A stretch of 64,000 bases of DNA. Origin: Eublepharis macularius. Lineage: Eukaryota; Chordata; Lepidosauria; Squamata; Eublepharidae. The DNA is taken from assembly GCF_028583425.1 (NCBI RefSeq), contig NC_072791.1, forward strand, positions 189,944,311 to 190,008,310, read 5' to 3'. Positions 1-12,487 of the stretch are shown in pieces (position 1 is the stretch's first letter; every line of letters starts with the position of its first letter). The notes beneath the pieces are model-generated. The model was not told the origin of the DNA. It searched no databases and saw only the letters and a list, made by a program, of their open reading frames with translations. The position numbers and the translations under genes were made by a program.

Positions 1-78
1 TAAATATCATTAGAAATGTTGTGAATATGAACAGTCATTTCTGATTTGGGGAGATGATTGGAAGCCTGTAATCACATT

Positions 79-336
79 GGTTGTTGTGGGTTTTCCGGGC
101 TGTATTGCCGTGGTCTTGGCATTGTAGTTCCTGACGTTTCGCCAGCAGCTGTGACTGGCATCTTCAGAGGTGTAGCACCAAAAGACAAGGATCACTGGGT
201 GACGCCTGGGTAACACTGAGAGATCCCTGTCTTTCGGTGCTACACCTCTGAAGATGCCAGCCACAGCTGCTGGCGAAACGTCAGGAACTACAATGCCAAG
301 ACCACGGCAATACAGCCCGGAAAACCCACAACAACC
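79..336. mobile_element. Inverted-repeat element, 115-bp arms
   Basis: Arms at 79-193 and 222-336 are reverse complements over 115 bp with only a few mismatches, separated by 28 bp. The ends read GGTTGTTGTGGGTTTTCC and its complement. I recognise the sequence as a repeat common in squamate genomes; its class is uncertain, possibly a Penelope-like terminus. A 182-codon frame on the minus strand through it has no gene-like content. Confidence 0.6.
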
Positions 337-339
337 GTC

Positions 340-1317
340 GTTCTCCGGCTGTGAAAGCCTTCGACAATATACTGTAATCACATTGTCATTCTTGTACCTC
401 ACTGTCTGGTTTTGATTCCCCAAGCAATGGGAATGGGCTGGACCAGTGAGGAAAGAATTACACAGCATTAGCATTATGAGCTTTACGTTGAAAACAGATT
501 TATCCCAGCTGGTGTTTATGGGCTCATCACTGGAACATTCTGTCAGCCATTGAACCATTTCACTGACTTCACTGATTATATATTAGAATGAGTCTTGGTC
601 CACTTCCACACCAAAGTTTTCCCACATTTCAGTGACCGTGGGAGGAGTCCCCCCACATATTTCATGCTTCTACAGATGTCATCCTCTGCTTGTGCACAAA
701 CCATTAACAGCCCTTTCTTTTCAACTCTCCTCTGAAACCTGCTTTATTTTAAACCAGTAAAAAATTGGTATTTCCTGGACAGTATGAGCAGTTTCTTGGG
801 TCTGAAGGAGAAACAGCATAATCACAGGGCTTTCCTGAAGTGCTAATCAGTTACTCTTTTCACTTACAGATGACTGCAAGAGGGCAGTTCCTGGCAACAA
901 TTAGCATAGCAGAAGAGAATTACCTGCCTTTTAGGAAGAGGGGAAGGGAATGTTGAAGGCTCTGTGAAAACCAAGAAAGGTACTGTGTTATTTCTACTCA
1001 GACACTCTCATGTTCATTTTTTAAAAAATAGAAGAGAATCTCCCACAGCTCAGCCTTTCTGTTAGGGAAGAGGGAGGGGATTGACAGAGGTGTTTGCAAA
1101 TAGGTGGAGGGTTTCTATGAAACACTGCATTGCCCAGTATCAAAATAAACATTAAAACAAGGTGGGCAGAGACTACTGAGGGTCATGTGAGAACACAGTA
1201 AGGGGGCTTTAGTGCACATCAGGTGTGAAATAAAAAGCACCACTAAAATGGGGGAAAATAGATTAACCTGGGCTGCCTGGAATTTCTGTTGCAAGGGTGA
1301 TTTCACACAGAATTGCA
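340..1317. other. No recognisable feature
   Basis: Moderately AT-rich, unique-looking sequence. No reading frame with family resemblance and no repeat I can name. Confidence 0.4.
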
Positions 1318-1319
1318 TC

Positions 1320-1545
1320 AGTTTGGTGTAGTGGTTAAGAGCAGCAGAACTCTAATTTGGAGAACCGTGTTTGATTCCCCACTCCTCCACTTGAAGCCAG
1401 CTGGATGATCTTGGGTCAGTCACAGATCTCTTAGAGCGCTCTCAACCCCACCTACCTCACAGTTTTACTATCTGGCAGCCAGGTGGGACTGTGGAGATGA
1501 TGTGAGCAGTGGTACCTGTCAAAGCTTTGTTTGCTCTACCAACTT
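1320..1545 (+). mobile_element. tRNA-derived SINE
   Basis: A-box-like TGGTGTAGTGGTTAAGAGC and B-box-like GTTTGATTCCC near the 5' end, followed by the body TTGGGTCAGTCACA and CCCCACCTACCTCACA. This is the ACA-type tRNA SINE common in lizards. It lacks a clear 3' tail. Confidence 0.75.
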
Positions 1546-1559
1546 CACCCAGGCATGGA

Positions 1560-2725
1560 GTACTATTGAGTTTCCCTTACCCATGTTCAGTTTTTGTTTA
1601 AAGTAAATACCCATCTAACTGAGGAGGGGGGAAACACCCAGTGCAATCTTAAGCAGACTTATACCCTTCTAAATCCATTGAAATTTTAGAAGGCTTGGGA
1701 AGGCATAACTATGTTGAGGATGAGCCCACTCCCCAAGCACCTATAGAAAAACAGTGCTTTTTGCTAGCTGCATTAATATGGCAAGGCAAATCCATTGGTG
1801 AGAGGGATGAAGCTCTTGAGAATTTATCTCAGTTGTGTGGTGATGGGAAGTTGCCCCCAGAAATGTGTTATCCATGCAAATGTCAGGCAGATTTCCTAAT
1901 TAAATTATCAGAACCCGATTTTTCAAATTACATACAACTCCCACATAGAATCTGACTATTTTGCTGAGCAATGGAGGACATCCCTGCTAGTATTTAGTAC
2001 ATGGCTTACCAAGCTATTTTTAGACATCACAAAACAAACTGGGAAGTCTGATCTTATTTAAGGCTTTGATCATTATCCAGAGCAGTTTTGCTTACATTAC
2101 ATCTACTGCCTAATGTCTGCACAGGGTAAGAAGTAAAAAGTTAAATTACGGGAAAGAAACTGTAACAACACCTAATAGGCATCGAGATTGCATCAACACA
2201 CATGTTCTGCCAATCTCTTCCTTGAGTGTTCCACTCCTGTAAAATAATGCCATCTGGGCTGATTTTAGGGCGTATGAAAGCGCTTGCTCTTTTCTAAAAC
2301 ACTTGCTCACTGTGAGCACTCACTTTGGAAGAATGTGATAAAATTACTCTGGTAATCCAAAGAATACACTTTTTGTTTTTCAAGGAAGCCATTATGTTGC
2401 TCAATGGTATGAAAATGGGCTAAAAGCAGTTCCTTTTTCAGTTATAAAACCATCAATGGGGGCAATTTTTATGCTGTCTCCAGGAACTAACTACCAGACA
2501 GCTTCTGTTTGGTAGCATCACTCCTGGGAACACGTCTAAGGCATTATTTCTGTGCTTCCCAATTTTTTTGTACTTTAGTCCACAGTCAGAAGTATAGGAC
2601 AATCAGGGTGTACATACCAGAATGCACTGATCAGTGCTTACCATACCCATCAGTGCTCATAAAATTTCATCTATGTGTACATGTGACCCAGTTTTGCATA
2701 TTACTGATCAAACAAAAAGTGAGTT
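1560..2725. other. No recognisable feature
   Basis: AT-rich single-copy-looking DNA. An 86-codon open frame at 1695-1955 (+) has no family resemblance I can see and no splice or promoter context that supports it. Confidence 0.4.
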
Positions 2726-2961
2726 AGAGCAGAACCACAAGTGACAAAAGGCACAGATTGGACACTTGTCAGCTTCCCTCAAGTTTTGATGGGAAATGTA
2801 GGCATCCTGGTCTCGCAGCTTCGCTCTCTGACTGCTGTCCAATGGACTTTTCAACTGTCACTTGTCCAACATTCCGCCAAGCTGCCTACATTTCCCATCA
2901 GAACTTGAGGGAAGCTGACAAGTGTCCAATCTGTGCCTTTTGTCACTTGTGGTTCTGCTCT
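2726..2961. mobile_element. Palindromic non-autonomous element, copy 1
   Basis: Arms of 79 bp at 2726-2804 and 2883-2961 are near-perfect reverse complements; ends read AGAGCAGAACCACAAGTGAC. The 78-bp centre is not palindromic. A second copy lies at 28379-28614 with its centre inverted relative to the arms. I see no target duplication, so the superfamily is not assigned. Confidence 0.75.
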
Positions 2962-4689
2962 CAGTCAGTGGTGCACAATCCTGTAAAATGCACTGTTTGA
3001 TCAATTCAAAACAGATACGTTTAAAAACAATGTGTGTGTAGCTGCTGTTCCCACATTACAATGAACACTGCAATGCAGAAAAGTATGAGTATCATCACTT
3101 TTGTTTCACATATTATGTTTGGCCTTAATGGACACCAGTGAATTGCAGATTTCAGCACCACCAGCTAACACTTCAAATAAATCATGGAGGAAGGGAGTAG
3201 CACTGCAAACCACGAGCATTACATTAGTCTCCTAAAATATCAAAGAAAATTGACACACATTGCAAAACACAACAACACTTTAGCTCATGTCGATCTGGTC
3301 ATGTATTTGTACTCTCAGTCCCAGTGGAAGGGGAATACAGTGAGGTCCATGAGTCCTTTCCTATGTGTAGAATGTGTTTCCTATACATAACCCAGAATTC
3401 GATAACTCTGTTTCGTAGACAGGTAGCGAAGTTTAGGTGGACCCAACTTGGGGACTAATGGGCAGTGCAGAAGTTCACCTAAGACTACAATATTGAACTT
3501 AGTAGTAAAAGTAGTCATCTCAGAAGCACATTGAGTGTTAAGGGGAGTTACTTCAACTATATAGAATTGCAGCTTTAATTTCCTCCAAAATTGCTGAATT
3601 AAGAAAAGTGAATTCTAGATCTATTTTAATCTGGCAGAGGTTTAATTTTCATTAAAAGCCAGTCCTCCAAATTATCCTGTGTTCCAGCACTATTCCCCCC
3701 GCCCCCCGCCCCGGTAAAGCTCAGCACTGATGAATAACAGCATTAACTCTGCTGATGAATTCTGGAGGGGTAGTCGGTTGCAGCAAAAATAAGAAAAAGT
3801 CTTGTGGCATCTAAAAGGTTAGCACATTTATAGCATAAGCTTTTGCAGATGAGAGACCATTTCATCCAATTGGACACCACTGTTCATTTGACAAACTGGG
3901 TCTGGGCCACAAAAGCTTCTGTCACAATCAATGTACCTATTATGTCTACTGAACATGCAAGTGCCATCTAATTTTATGTGCACACCATTATGCATGACAA
4001 GGTGTCTCTCACTAAACTGCCATCAGACATTCTGTTAATATTAACTCTGGTGTCCTCATTTAGCAAAAGCAAAAGAATCTCCTGGGACTGTTCCACTTAA
4101 AATAAACTTCAGTGAGCATTTTGGATACAGTGTCATTTTTTTGCAGATGCCCTAAATATGCATTCTGGAATCAACTCACACATGGTCTTTCAAAGTCAAA
4201 GATTGCCAGATATGTAGCAGTCTTCCCCTCAAAGCATACTGGAGTCCCCTCCGTCAGTTCCTTTCAAGCCTCTTTCCTCTGACCCAGCTCAATCAAAACT
4301 GCCTAGTTTAGTCACTATGAAAGCGTATCCTTAGGCTAGAACATTCTCTGCACCATATATTCTTCTCTCCAAGGCAGACTTTTTTATGGAATATAACCTG
4401 GAGGTCAGTGTTCTCCAGCCTCAGCTAGCATTTAAAAAAAAAAAACATTGACCTGAATTTGGCCTACAAAGTTAATACTTTATTAGGGAAGTTTTCTGCA
4501 TACACATTATTTCATGGTGACAGCCCAACTGCCCTCATACCCTCTTGTGTTTTTCCTTCTAAATATATAATGATAAAAATAAAACATCTGGACAAAGCAT
4601 GAAAACTGGCTATTACCATACAAGAATGATAAGAGTTGTTCAGTCTGAGAGAAGGCAAACTTAAGTCTTTGGATTACTTAATTTGGGGG
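2962..4689. other. Mostly unique DNA with one repeat fragment
   Basis: At 3790-3860 there is a fragment reading CTTGTGGCATCTAAAAGGTT and TAGCATAAGCTTTTGCAGATG, a dispersed reptile repeat of uncertain class. A short A tract lies at about 4433-4445. Nothing else is recognisable. Confidence 0.4.
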
Positions 4690-5100
4690 TAGGGTTATCA
4701 TTTCCCCACCAGGGGCAGAGGATTCCCTGCACCCACCCTTCTGCCCCCATGCCCACTTACTTGGCCAGTGGGGGGGGCACGCTCCCCCAGGGCATGGCCC
4801 CCCACGAGCTGCAAGGTGCGCTTCTGCACCCACAGCGGACCCGTTTTAGGGAGAATTGTGCCCCGCAGGGCCCGATCTGGCTCTTGGTGTGGGAGCGCTT
4901 CCAGCCGGACTTTGACTCCCCCCACGATGACATCACTTCCGGAAGTGATGTCATCACACAAACCAGGAGCGCATGTGCGCTGCGTGTGTGCACAAAAAAG
5001 AAAAACCCCTGAATGGCAAGGTGAGTGCCAGGCTCCTGTCGGGGGAGTAAAGGGACCTGGCAAACCCCCGGTTTGGGCTCCAGGAGACCTGGCAACCCTA
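4690..5100. mobile_element. hAT-type non-autonomous transposon, TAGGGTT termini
   Basis: The element opens TAGGGTTATC and closes GGCAACCCTA, flanked by the exact 8-bp duplication TTTGGGGG at 4682-4689 and 5101-5108. The 8-bp duplication and the TARGG-type ends are hAT hallmarks. It is GC-rich and has no transposase frame; the overlapping 109- to 149-codon frames on both strands are composition artefacts. A perfect 30-bp palindrome lies at 4926-4955. Confidence 0.88.
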
Positions 5101-5234
5101 TTTGGGGGTGACTTCTGTAAAAAGACATAGGAAGAGATTCCCTCCACCCAAAAGAGAGATGGGCATATCTAAAGATAATTCTTCATTCATTCTCACTGAT
5201 GCAAATCTTTATTTATCCTCACAGGTGCAAATCT

Positions 5235-5400
5235 GAATATTAACTATCTATTTTTTTAAAAAAATCCTGCCCTTTGTTCAAGGAAATCAGGGAAATGTGT
5301 AGAGCTCTCCTGATTTATTCTCATAACAATCTGTGAAGTTGAGAGAATGTGACTGGCCGAAAGTTGCCCAGTGAGTTTTCACTCAGTGGGGATTGAATAG
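5235..5400 (+). mobile_element. SINE 3' body fragment (MIR/tRNA-SINE-like)
   Basis: CATAACAATCTGTGAAGTTG, then GACTGGCCGAAAGTTGCCCA and GTGAGTTT resemble the conserved central part of MIR-like and lizard tRNA SINEs. No promoter boxes remain. Confidence 0.45.
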
Positions 5401-5414
5401 GCTTTTTTTCAGTC

Positions 5415-6125
5415 TGACGTTATTTATTTATTTATTTGAGCTTTTCCTGTGTCACCTCTTCAGAGTCCTCCTCTAGGTGGCTTACAAGTAAAACTATGTC
5501 ACAATATTACAAACAAGCTATTAAAAACAAGCCATTGAGCATAAGCAGCATAAAAACTATCTATAAAACAGAAGCACGCTATTAAAAAGCTGGTAAGATA
5601 AAACCCCTAATTAAAAGTTTGGGTAAAAAAGATGTGTTTTGTCCTGGCACTTAAAAAAAAGTAAGTAGATGCCAGGGAAGCATCAAGGGGAGAGGGTTCC
5701 AAAGGTGAGGTGCCACCACAGAAAAGGCCCTCCAGGACAGGTTGACTCCTCAGTCCTTGAGCATCTTCTTCACTGATGAACAACACCTCAGTCTTGGCTT
5801 GACTGACCTTCAGTTTATTGGCCCTCATCTTTCTCCAGGCACCTATTCAGGACTTCCATAGACCCACCTGGTTTAGCTGTTAAGGAGAAATAGAGCGGGG
5901 TGTCACCTCACTCCAAATCCCTGGATGACCTCTCCCAGCAGTTTGATGTTAAATAGCATTGTGGAGGAGATGAAATCCTGAGGGACCACATAAAATAAAC
6001 AACATGGGACTGAGCAGCAGACCCAAGTACCACATTCTGGAATGTAAAAGTGGAACCACCAGCGCACAGTGCTCCCACTTCCTGTTGCCAAGTAGCCCCC
6101 CTCTCCTGCTCCAAGGCCTGCAATG
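5415..6125 (-). mobile_element. L2-like LINE 3' end, reverse-transcriptase fragments
   Basis: On the minus strand, about 6080-5900 encodes PQDFISSTMLFNI with LLGEVIQGFG, and 5828-5760 encodes MRANKLKVSQAKTEVLFIS. Both are reverse-transcriptase segments of CR1/L2-clade LINEs (compare MRANKLK..KTEVLLV). The minus-strand 3' end finishes in (AAATA)n at 5423-5438. Pieces are in different frames and the element is 5'-truncated. Confidence 0.7.
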
Positions 6126-6149
6126 AACTGGATCAGTTTCCTGCGTTGC

Positions 6150-6490
6150 TGTTTAAAGACACGCTAAAGACCTATTTCCTGACGACCCTACACATGTGAA
6201 CTCTACTACGCGTGTCTGTCTCCTGCCTGCATCGTTATCTGCTATGGACTATGCCTATTCCTGTCTCTGACAGGGACTAAAGCTATGGACTAAAGCTACA
6301 CTAAAGACTCTCTTTCTGGGCAGCACTGCCCATGCCAGTATCCTGACTTTCCTGTGTGTCTGGACTCTACTACACGTGTCTGTTTCCTGCCTACGCTCTT
6401 TGCTAAGAATTACCCACACTGGGCTGCTCCTGTCTCTCCTATGAACTGTGTTGTACATACTGTTTCCTGCCTCCATGGAAGCCTGCCTCA
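6150..6490 (+). repeat. Imperfect tandem duplication, about 170 bp
   Basis: Two units share CTCTACTACRCGTGTCTG, then TYTCCTGCCT (about 6191 and 6366), each followed by a CCTGTCTCT motif. The copies are diverged. They directly precede the LTR-like block and may be part of it. Confidence 0.45.
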
Positions 6491-6499
6491 CCTGGGCCC

Positions 6500-7480
6500 A
6501 AGCCAGGCTGTTAGCAGCCAGGTGCCAGTCAGGGAGACCTCCAGCAAGCCTGACCAGGCACCCCCTGGCCAGTTCCCGTCTGGAGCCTCCTGCGGGCCGG
6601 TCACCCAGCTTGCCCTCGCTAGCCTACTAGCAAGGCAACCTACTAGCAAGCCCCAGCCATGCCCAGCCAGCAGCCATGTTCCCAGGCAGCCAGAAGCCCA
6701 GCCTGAACAGCCTGCTGAGAGAAGCCATTTCGGAGAAGCGAGCAGACCACGTCCGCAGTGGTGAGCCTCGCCTTGCTCTGCATATCTTAACAGCCGCCCC
6801 GGAGAAGAAGCTAAATGCTGACCATCCCAAGCACTTAGAGAATGCATCTCAAAGCAGCCTCCGCATTCCAGAGATGATGACGTCGGGACAAGCCCTGTCC
6901 ACTGGAACATCCATTCATCATGCCCGGATCTCCCCCTCCCTCCTTTGTCCCCTCTTCCCAAGGTGTCACAATAATGTAATCAGATTCCTAAAGTGGCCCA
7001 TCTAGGGTAGTTGTAGAGCCATTAAAACCTTTGTTTCACCCATGAGAACCACTAGGAACTGCACCAGCCCCAGGGTACGTTTTGGGGTATTTAAGCTGGT
7101 CTCCCAGGCCACATGGCACGCGTGCCATTCCTATCCAGACTCCTTGCTGTCACTCTATATCGGATCTAGTGCAGGCATTAGACCACCTCATCTCGCTGCT
7201 ACGTCTTTGCTCCACGTCGGGATTGTGAGTATACCCAGCTTCATCGCTCTCAAGTGGGCTACCCCGCTAATGCAACCATCTCTATTTTCCTACTCTGTGT
7301 TTCCTAGCTCTTGTGTGTAACCTTGTATATGTGTGCTAGTTCAGGCATAAGTCAGATTATTTAGTAAAACACGTTGTATCTTTATTTAGTCTGCCTCTTT
7401 ATTGCATGAGCGTCTGGAGAGGGACCCCGGTATATATTGGTTAAAAGATCTGCACTAAATCTAGTTCCAGACTGCTAGCT
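6500..7480 (+). mobile_element. Possible solo LTR of a retroelement (fossil)
   Basis: A GC-rich upstream part leads to a TATA-like GGTATTTAAGC (about 7085-7095), then a C/T-rich stretch and a T/A-rich end with TTTATTTAGTCTGCCTC. That order resembles U3-R-U5. No coding part and no clear flanking duplication were seen, so family and limits are unsure. Confidence 0.3.
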
Positions 7481-7499
7481 AATTCCCCATTCAAATAGA

Positions 7500-8590
7500 G
7501 CAGTTCTAGTAACATTCCAACCCAGCCAGCCTCCTCAGAAGGAATGATAACTGAATGTGCTGTAGAGTGAGTACCACTGACAGTGATACCCGTGTCTGTT
7601 CACTCTGTGACAGTCCTGGGAATGTTGTTCTCCCTGACCTGCCCTTCTCTCTGCCCAAACGAATGACTACTATTTGCCTCAATGTCCAGAACAATTCACA
7701 CATATCTTTTGTTTATACAGATTCTCCTATTTAAACAAAAAATGAATTTTAATGTATACCATGGATCAACAAGCTTGTTGAACCTGTGGGCACTTTTGGT
7801 ATTTTGATAATAGGTAATGGGCAACATAACAAAATGGCTTCCATGAGGGAAGAGTAGGACAAATCACAAACCTATGAGGAGTTCTACAAGATGTTAGGAG
7901 CCAAGAATCCTCCTATGATGACTGTAGCTGTTTCTAGATGGTTGCTCCCTGTAAACCCAAAGGTGATGCCTCCTAGGCTTTTCTGAAATACATCCTGCTC
8001 CAGTTAGGCAGAGGAAAGTGAGAACTAGCTACTTGCTGTGGAGAAGAGATTTCTGAGGAAGAAACACATTAGTCGGAGTCATGTTGCCCACCACCAAACC
8101 CATGAACACCAGATCATGAAAGTGTCTATTTTGGTAACTATGCTTGTCTTGGGAAGCCTCCATAGGTAGCAAGTTTTAAAGAAGTCAACTGTCAAGCTGG
8201 ATATTTGTGTGATCATCACATGACAATAAACACCATAGTTCTGACCCTCAGTAAAACATACACTCTTGTAGGGAAAAGTTTTGATGAAAAGGCTTCAGTT
8301 ATCCCTTGAAAGGGAGATTTCACACAGCCCAGAGCAATCCGTTTTGTCTCCTTTTAAAAGCTGTGGTTTCCTTTTCACACCCGAGGTGTACTGAGGCCTC
8401 ATTCCCGGCTCTGTTCTCAGATGACCTTCAGGACTCTCCTCTCACTCTGTTTTAGTGGAGTTTTTTTTTTTAAAAGGAGAATGAGTAATGCTGCATAGAA
8501 ATAATATGGTACCTTTTTTTAAAGCCACATATTTGCAGAGACACCTCCCGTGATCCTCTCCCCCTTCCCTAAAAGGGCAGCTGAGCAGTG
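7500..8590. other. No recognisable feature
   Basis: Single-copy-looking DNA of mixed composition, without a supported reading frame or a repeat I can name. Confidence 0.4.
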
Positions 8591-8596
8591 AGTGAT

Positions 8597-8662
8597 TTTC
8601 TTCTTCCTCCTTCCTTTTCTTCTTCCTGTTCTTCTTCCTCCTCCTCCTCCTCCTCCTCTTTT
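8597..8662. repeat. TTC/TCC pyrimidine microsatellite
   Basis: Interrupted (CTT)n passing into (CTC)n, about 65 bp of pure pyrimidine on the + strand. Its minus-strand translation is a poly-glutamate run, which makes a false reading frame at 8569-8811. Confidence 0.9.
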
Positions 8663-10336
8663 AATCCACAAATGTTGAATAGGAGTAACAACCTTGCAAC
8701 CTTAAAAAAAATCTTCCTCCTATGATCCTGTCTTCTCTGTCTAAAAGGCAGAAGATTCCCTTCTGTTGTGTTAATTTCTGCAGGGGACTGACCCCTTGCC
8801 CTCATGAACACACGAAAGAGAAACTGACTAGCACTTCACTGTGACACTGTTTCTTCTTCAGACACCAGAGATTACTCATGCCCATAGCATTTTGCCCAGA
8901 AAACATCAAGTCTGAGGCAACTTTAATTGTTTTTATTTGTGCACAAATAGAAGATGATGTCCTGTGGGAACATGAAAAAAATGCACCAACTGGTTGGCTG
9001 AAACATGGACTATCCTTGATGGATTGCCAACTACTTTCTTAGAAACTCTGCATATTTCTTTAAAAGCTCAGAGAGAATGTGAAGCAGCGGAACACCCTGT
9101 CTCATTCCTCCAAGAGCATCTTCCCCGCTTCGTCCCTTCTCTTCTAATAGTAGAAGCAAGATTCTATTTGGGTGAAGCTTATGATGTTACCGATAGTTAA
9201 GGCTATTAAGCTGGCCACTTGGGGCAGGAATTTTTCAACTTTGTGTTTGCGGTCATCCTTGCTGTTTGGTATTCAAATGGATAATTTAATTCTCTGTATG
9301 CGATAGTTTTTCCTTAAGTGAAATCATATGCTTTTAGCAAACTCTCTTTTATGTCTTTTACCAAGACACCCTACATAATCAAAATGTTGATTGTATAGAA
9401 TCAAGTGTACCTTTAACCACACCATGCAGCAACACTGATGTAATTACAAACAGTAAAGGTACCAAATCAAGAGAGGGAAGGAGAGAGAGAGAAAGAGAGA
9501 GAGATCCTAGTCAATCTGAACTGAACAGATAAAGGCATTTCTGGAGCTGCATGTTCGGCATTGTGATACATCCTGAGCCATTCAGGCATTTTGTATAAGA
9601 ACTAAAGGCAGAAAAACAAGTTTATAAGTGAATATAAATGGGGAACAGAGCTGTAACATTTATATTTCAGAAGCAACAAGTAGGACTTGAGACATAGCTT
9701 GCAAAAACAGCTGTCATTTAAAACAAGGCAACTCCATTTAGCTCAAATGCAAGCTTGGAAACCGGGGTGCCTGGTGGAGCAATACATTGTATAAACTGGC
9801 ATCCCAATGGAAAACACTGAAAAGTCACCAGGATGAACCAAGACAATTACTTACCAAGGAAGAATTCACCATGGTGGGTATGAAAGTATTTAGAGGAAGA
9901 TGTGACACTTACTACTAAAACATCCAGAGTGTGGAAAACTCTTTTTGCCTTGAAACAGAAAGTATACAAATTACCGTTTACTGAGGGCTCAGTTGATGAT
10001 ATCTGTGATACAAACTGGATTGGCGGTCTCCAAACATAACATTGGGAAACTAAAGTTCCCAAGAGCTTCAGAGCCCAATTTCGTTAAGAAACAAAATGGT
10101 TGCTGGGGGGGGGAGCTTTTTACCTCACAGCATGACAGCAAGGCTCCCCATGGCCATTTCAGCTTAGGAAAGAATGTGAGAAAGAAGGCTGAAGCCCCTC
10201 TTCCCCCTGCACAGTATTCCTTAGCCAAATTGGGCCCCAGAACACCTGAGACTTTTAGCTCCTCTGCTTCATGGGACTGCAAGTTTGGGTCATCTAGTTT
10301 GAACTTAAGCGGTTATTTTTCTTGATACTTACTAGA
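8663..10336. other. No gene; a GA microsatellite at 9475-9505
   Basis: The only repeat I can name is (GA)n with interruptions at 9475-9505. A 68-codon frame at 8994-9200 (+) begins MAETWTILDG and has no family resemblance. A G tract lies at about 10105-10113. Confidence 0.4.
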
Positions 10337-10510
10337 AGTCTCTCTACATAAGACATCTTACACGAGTGGGATCAAGAGGAAGATCTTATGCTTGTTCTCC
10401 AATTATGGATACACATGCACTGCTGGGGAGGCAGAACACTTGAATATAAAACCACACAGAAAGTAAGTCACTTGACCGTCCCCATGTAAGAAGTCTTGTG
10501 TAGAGAGACT
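10337..10510. mobile_element. MITE with 25-bp terminal inverted repeats
   Basis: 10337-10361 (AGTCTCTCTACATAAGACAT and CTTAC) is the reverse complement of 10486-10510 with two mismatches. The 124-bp interior is non-coding. No target duplication is obvious, so the superfamily is open. Confidence 0.65.
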
Positions 10511-11530
10511 CTTAAAAAGCTGCTGTCAAGTGGATGGGAGAATCTTACCACCACCACCACCACCACCCTTTTCCTTGAAACTCTGATAGGATAAGGAACT
10601 GTGTCTAGAAACAGTTAAGTAACTTACCAGGTGTTTATATGCACACAATCATCAGCTACCATTCGATAAATGGTTGTTGGTATTGGATAGATCTACTAGT
10701 TTGTATAGCAAAATTAAACAGTCAGGAAAGCATGGGATCATGTGCAGCAAACACACTTTAAGCAAATATATTGCAAAAATGAAAAACTTATTTTTATTGA
10801 GGTAGAATGGCATTCCCATTCGTTTTGTGGTAGAGAGCAGACAGAAGCCTAATCTAAAGAATCCTATTCCCTATCTCAAGTGACCAGCTAATTCGGCTGC
10901 ATGTGTGAGTATGTGCACGGTTGGGCATGTCCCTGGCATGGTCTCATGGGAGAAACCTGTATCTTGTCTGTTCCAAGACTACAACGAGAGGGAGAGCACA
11001 AAGGGCACAGGAAGAGAAGAGGGAGTCAGAAAGAAGCTCCCAGCATAGACAAGGAGAGGCATCCAAAATAACACATAAACACAATCTGGTTCTAGTGCAG
11101 AGAAATATAGTGCTCCCGCACACGTGTTCAGGCATGCTGAGTCACCTTCACTCCCACAGTATTCACCTGCTTTCATGGATGAGACTCTTGTCCACATTGC
11201 ATGATGTTTTTAGCCCTATCGGGTCTCACTTTCAAAATTGCCTGGACTAACGCTTGGAGATGGATTGCTTCCAAACCCAACACAGTTCAGTTCAGGTCAC
11301 CTCTACTTTATATATCGCTGTACATTGTTTACGATCAGCACCCCTGAATCCTGGGATTTCATCCCTTGAAATAGAAGCTGGTCTGTCGAGTCACTGGTTG
11401 CACTGTGGCCATTGGGCTTGTACTGGAAAAAAAAAAGAATCGGATGAGTCATTGGCATCACAGTGTTGCTGGAGACACGGTTGGCAAAGGAATGGTTGTG
11501 AACAAAATATTTGCCTTAGATGAAGGACAA
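10511..11530. other. No gene; short (ACC)n repeat at 10549-10567
   Basis: Apart from the trinucleotide repeat there is nothing I recognise. Overlapping frames on both strands at 10921-11250 lack family signals. Confidence 0.4.
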
Positions 11531-11534
11531 ATAC

Positions 11535-11730
11535 CTACTGTGGTGCAATGATTAGAGTGCTGGACTCGGATTTGGGAGGCCCAGGTTCAAAGCCCTGCTC
11601 TGCCTTGAAGGCATAACTTTGGGCTAGTCATTTTCTCTTAGCCTGATTTAGCACACAGGGCTGTTGTGAGGATAAAATGGACGAGGGGGAAATGATATTA
11701 TTATAAGTGCTTTTGCTCCCCATTGGGGAG
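11535..11730 (+). mobile_element. tRNA-derived SINE
   Basis: GTGGTGCAATGATTAGAGTGC (A-box region) and GGTTCAAAGCCC (B-box) are followed by GGGCTGTTGTGAGGATAAAA, the usual lizard tRNA-SINE body. Confidence 0.75.
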
Positions 11731-11749
11731 AGACACGGGACACAAACAG

Positions 11750-11956
11750 CTGCTGTAGCATAGTGGTTAAGTGGTTGGGTTGTGAATCAGAATCCTGCTG
11801 GTTCAACTCCCACTATTGCCATAAGCTCTGCAGGTGGCCTTGGGTAAGCCGTTCCTCTCAACCCCAGAGCCTCAGCTATATTTTGAGGATAATAATAACA
11901 CTGACTTTGTTCATTGCTCTGAGTGGGGTATATAAGCGCAGTTGTTGTTGTTGTTA
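11750..11956 (+). mobile_element. tRNA-derived SINE with (GTT)n tail
   Basis: Begins GCTGTAGCATAGTGGTTAAG with B-box-like GGTTCAACTCCC, continues through CTTGGGTAAGCC and ends GGGGTATATAAGCGCAGTTG with a (GTT)n tail. It is the second SINE in the same direction within 220 bp. Confidence 0.75.
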
Positions 11957-11959
11957 ATA

Positions 11960-12487
11960 CATTCCGTGTATCAAAGAGTGACCCGGTTATTTAAAAAGTA
12001 AGAACCTCAGTTTACATATGATTTAGCCATTCTAGACCTGAGCATTTGTTTAAAATGCAAAGTCAAAACTGAAATATAAATTATTATTAGCACAGACACT
12101 CATTAAAGAAACGAGATTTTGAATAACCTTATCCGTATAGATTTCTTAGAATGCAGACTGTTCTTAGAATGCAGTCAGGGACTGGTAGACAACAACATAA
12201 ACTAATTGACTGTTTTTTATTTGCAGCATTTTAATGTCCTTTCTTCACTTTATATCTTACTCTTCTTGTTTATTCAAGTCTGTCATAGAAACCCGACAAT
12301 ACAATGATTTTCATTTTAAATATTTAATACTACAATTTAATTTTGCATTCCAAATCTGCCTTCCATCCATTTATGTCTGCCATTACTTACATTATATTTT
12401 TCCTGAGATGTCTGCATGGTGGAAATGAACCAAATATTAATGTTACAATACATAATTCACTGATGCTCAAGGCTTACTTCAGTACTG
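11960..12487. other. No recognisable feature
   Basis: Strongly AT-rich DNA without a repeat or a supported reading frame. Confidence 0.4.

Noticed and set aside
10-558. 182-codon open frame on the minus strand
   Set aside because: It runs straight through the 115-bp-arm inverted repeat at 79-336 and has no domain; it is a repeat shadow.
1320-1400. Possible tRNA gene
   Set aside because: A and B boxes are present but there is no cloverleaf or acceptor stem; the sequence continues into a SINE body. The same applies at 11535, 11750, 39050 and 58432.
8569-8811. Acidic poly-Glu protein on the minus strand
   Set aside because: It is a translation of the CTT/CTC microsatellite.
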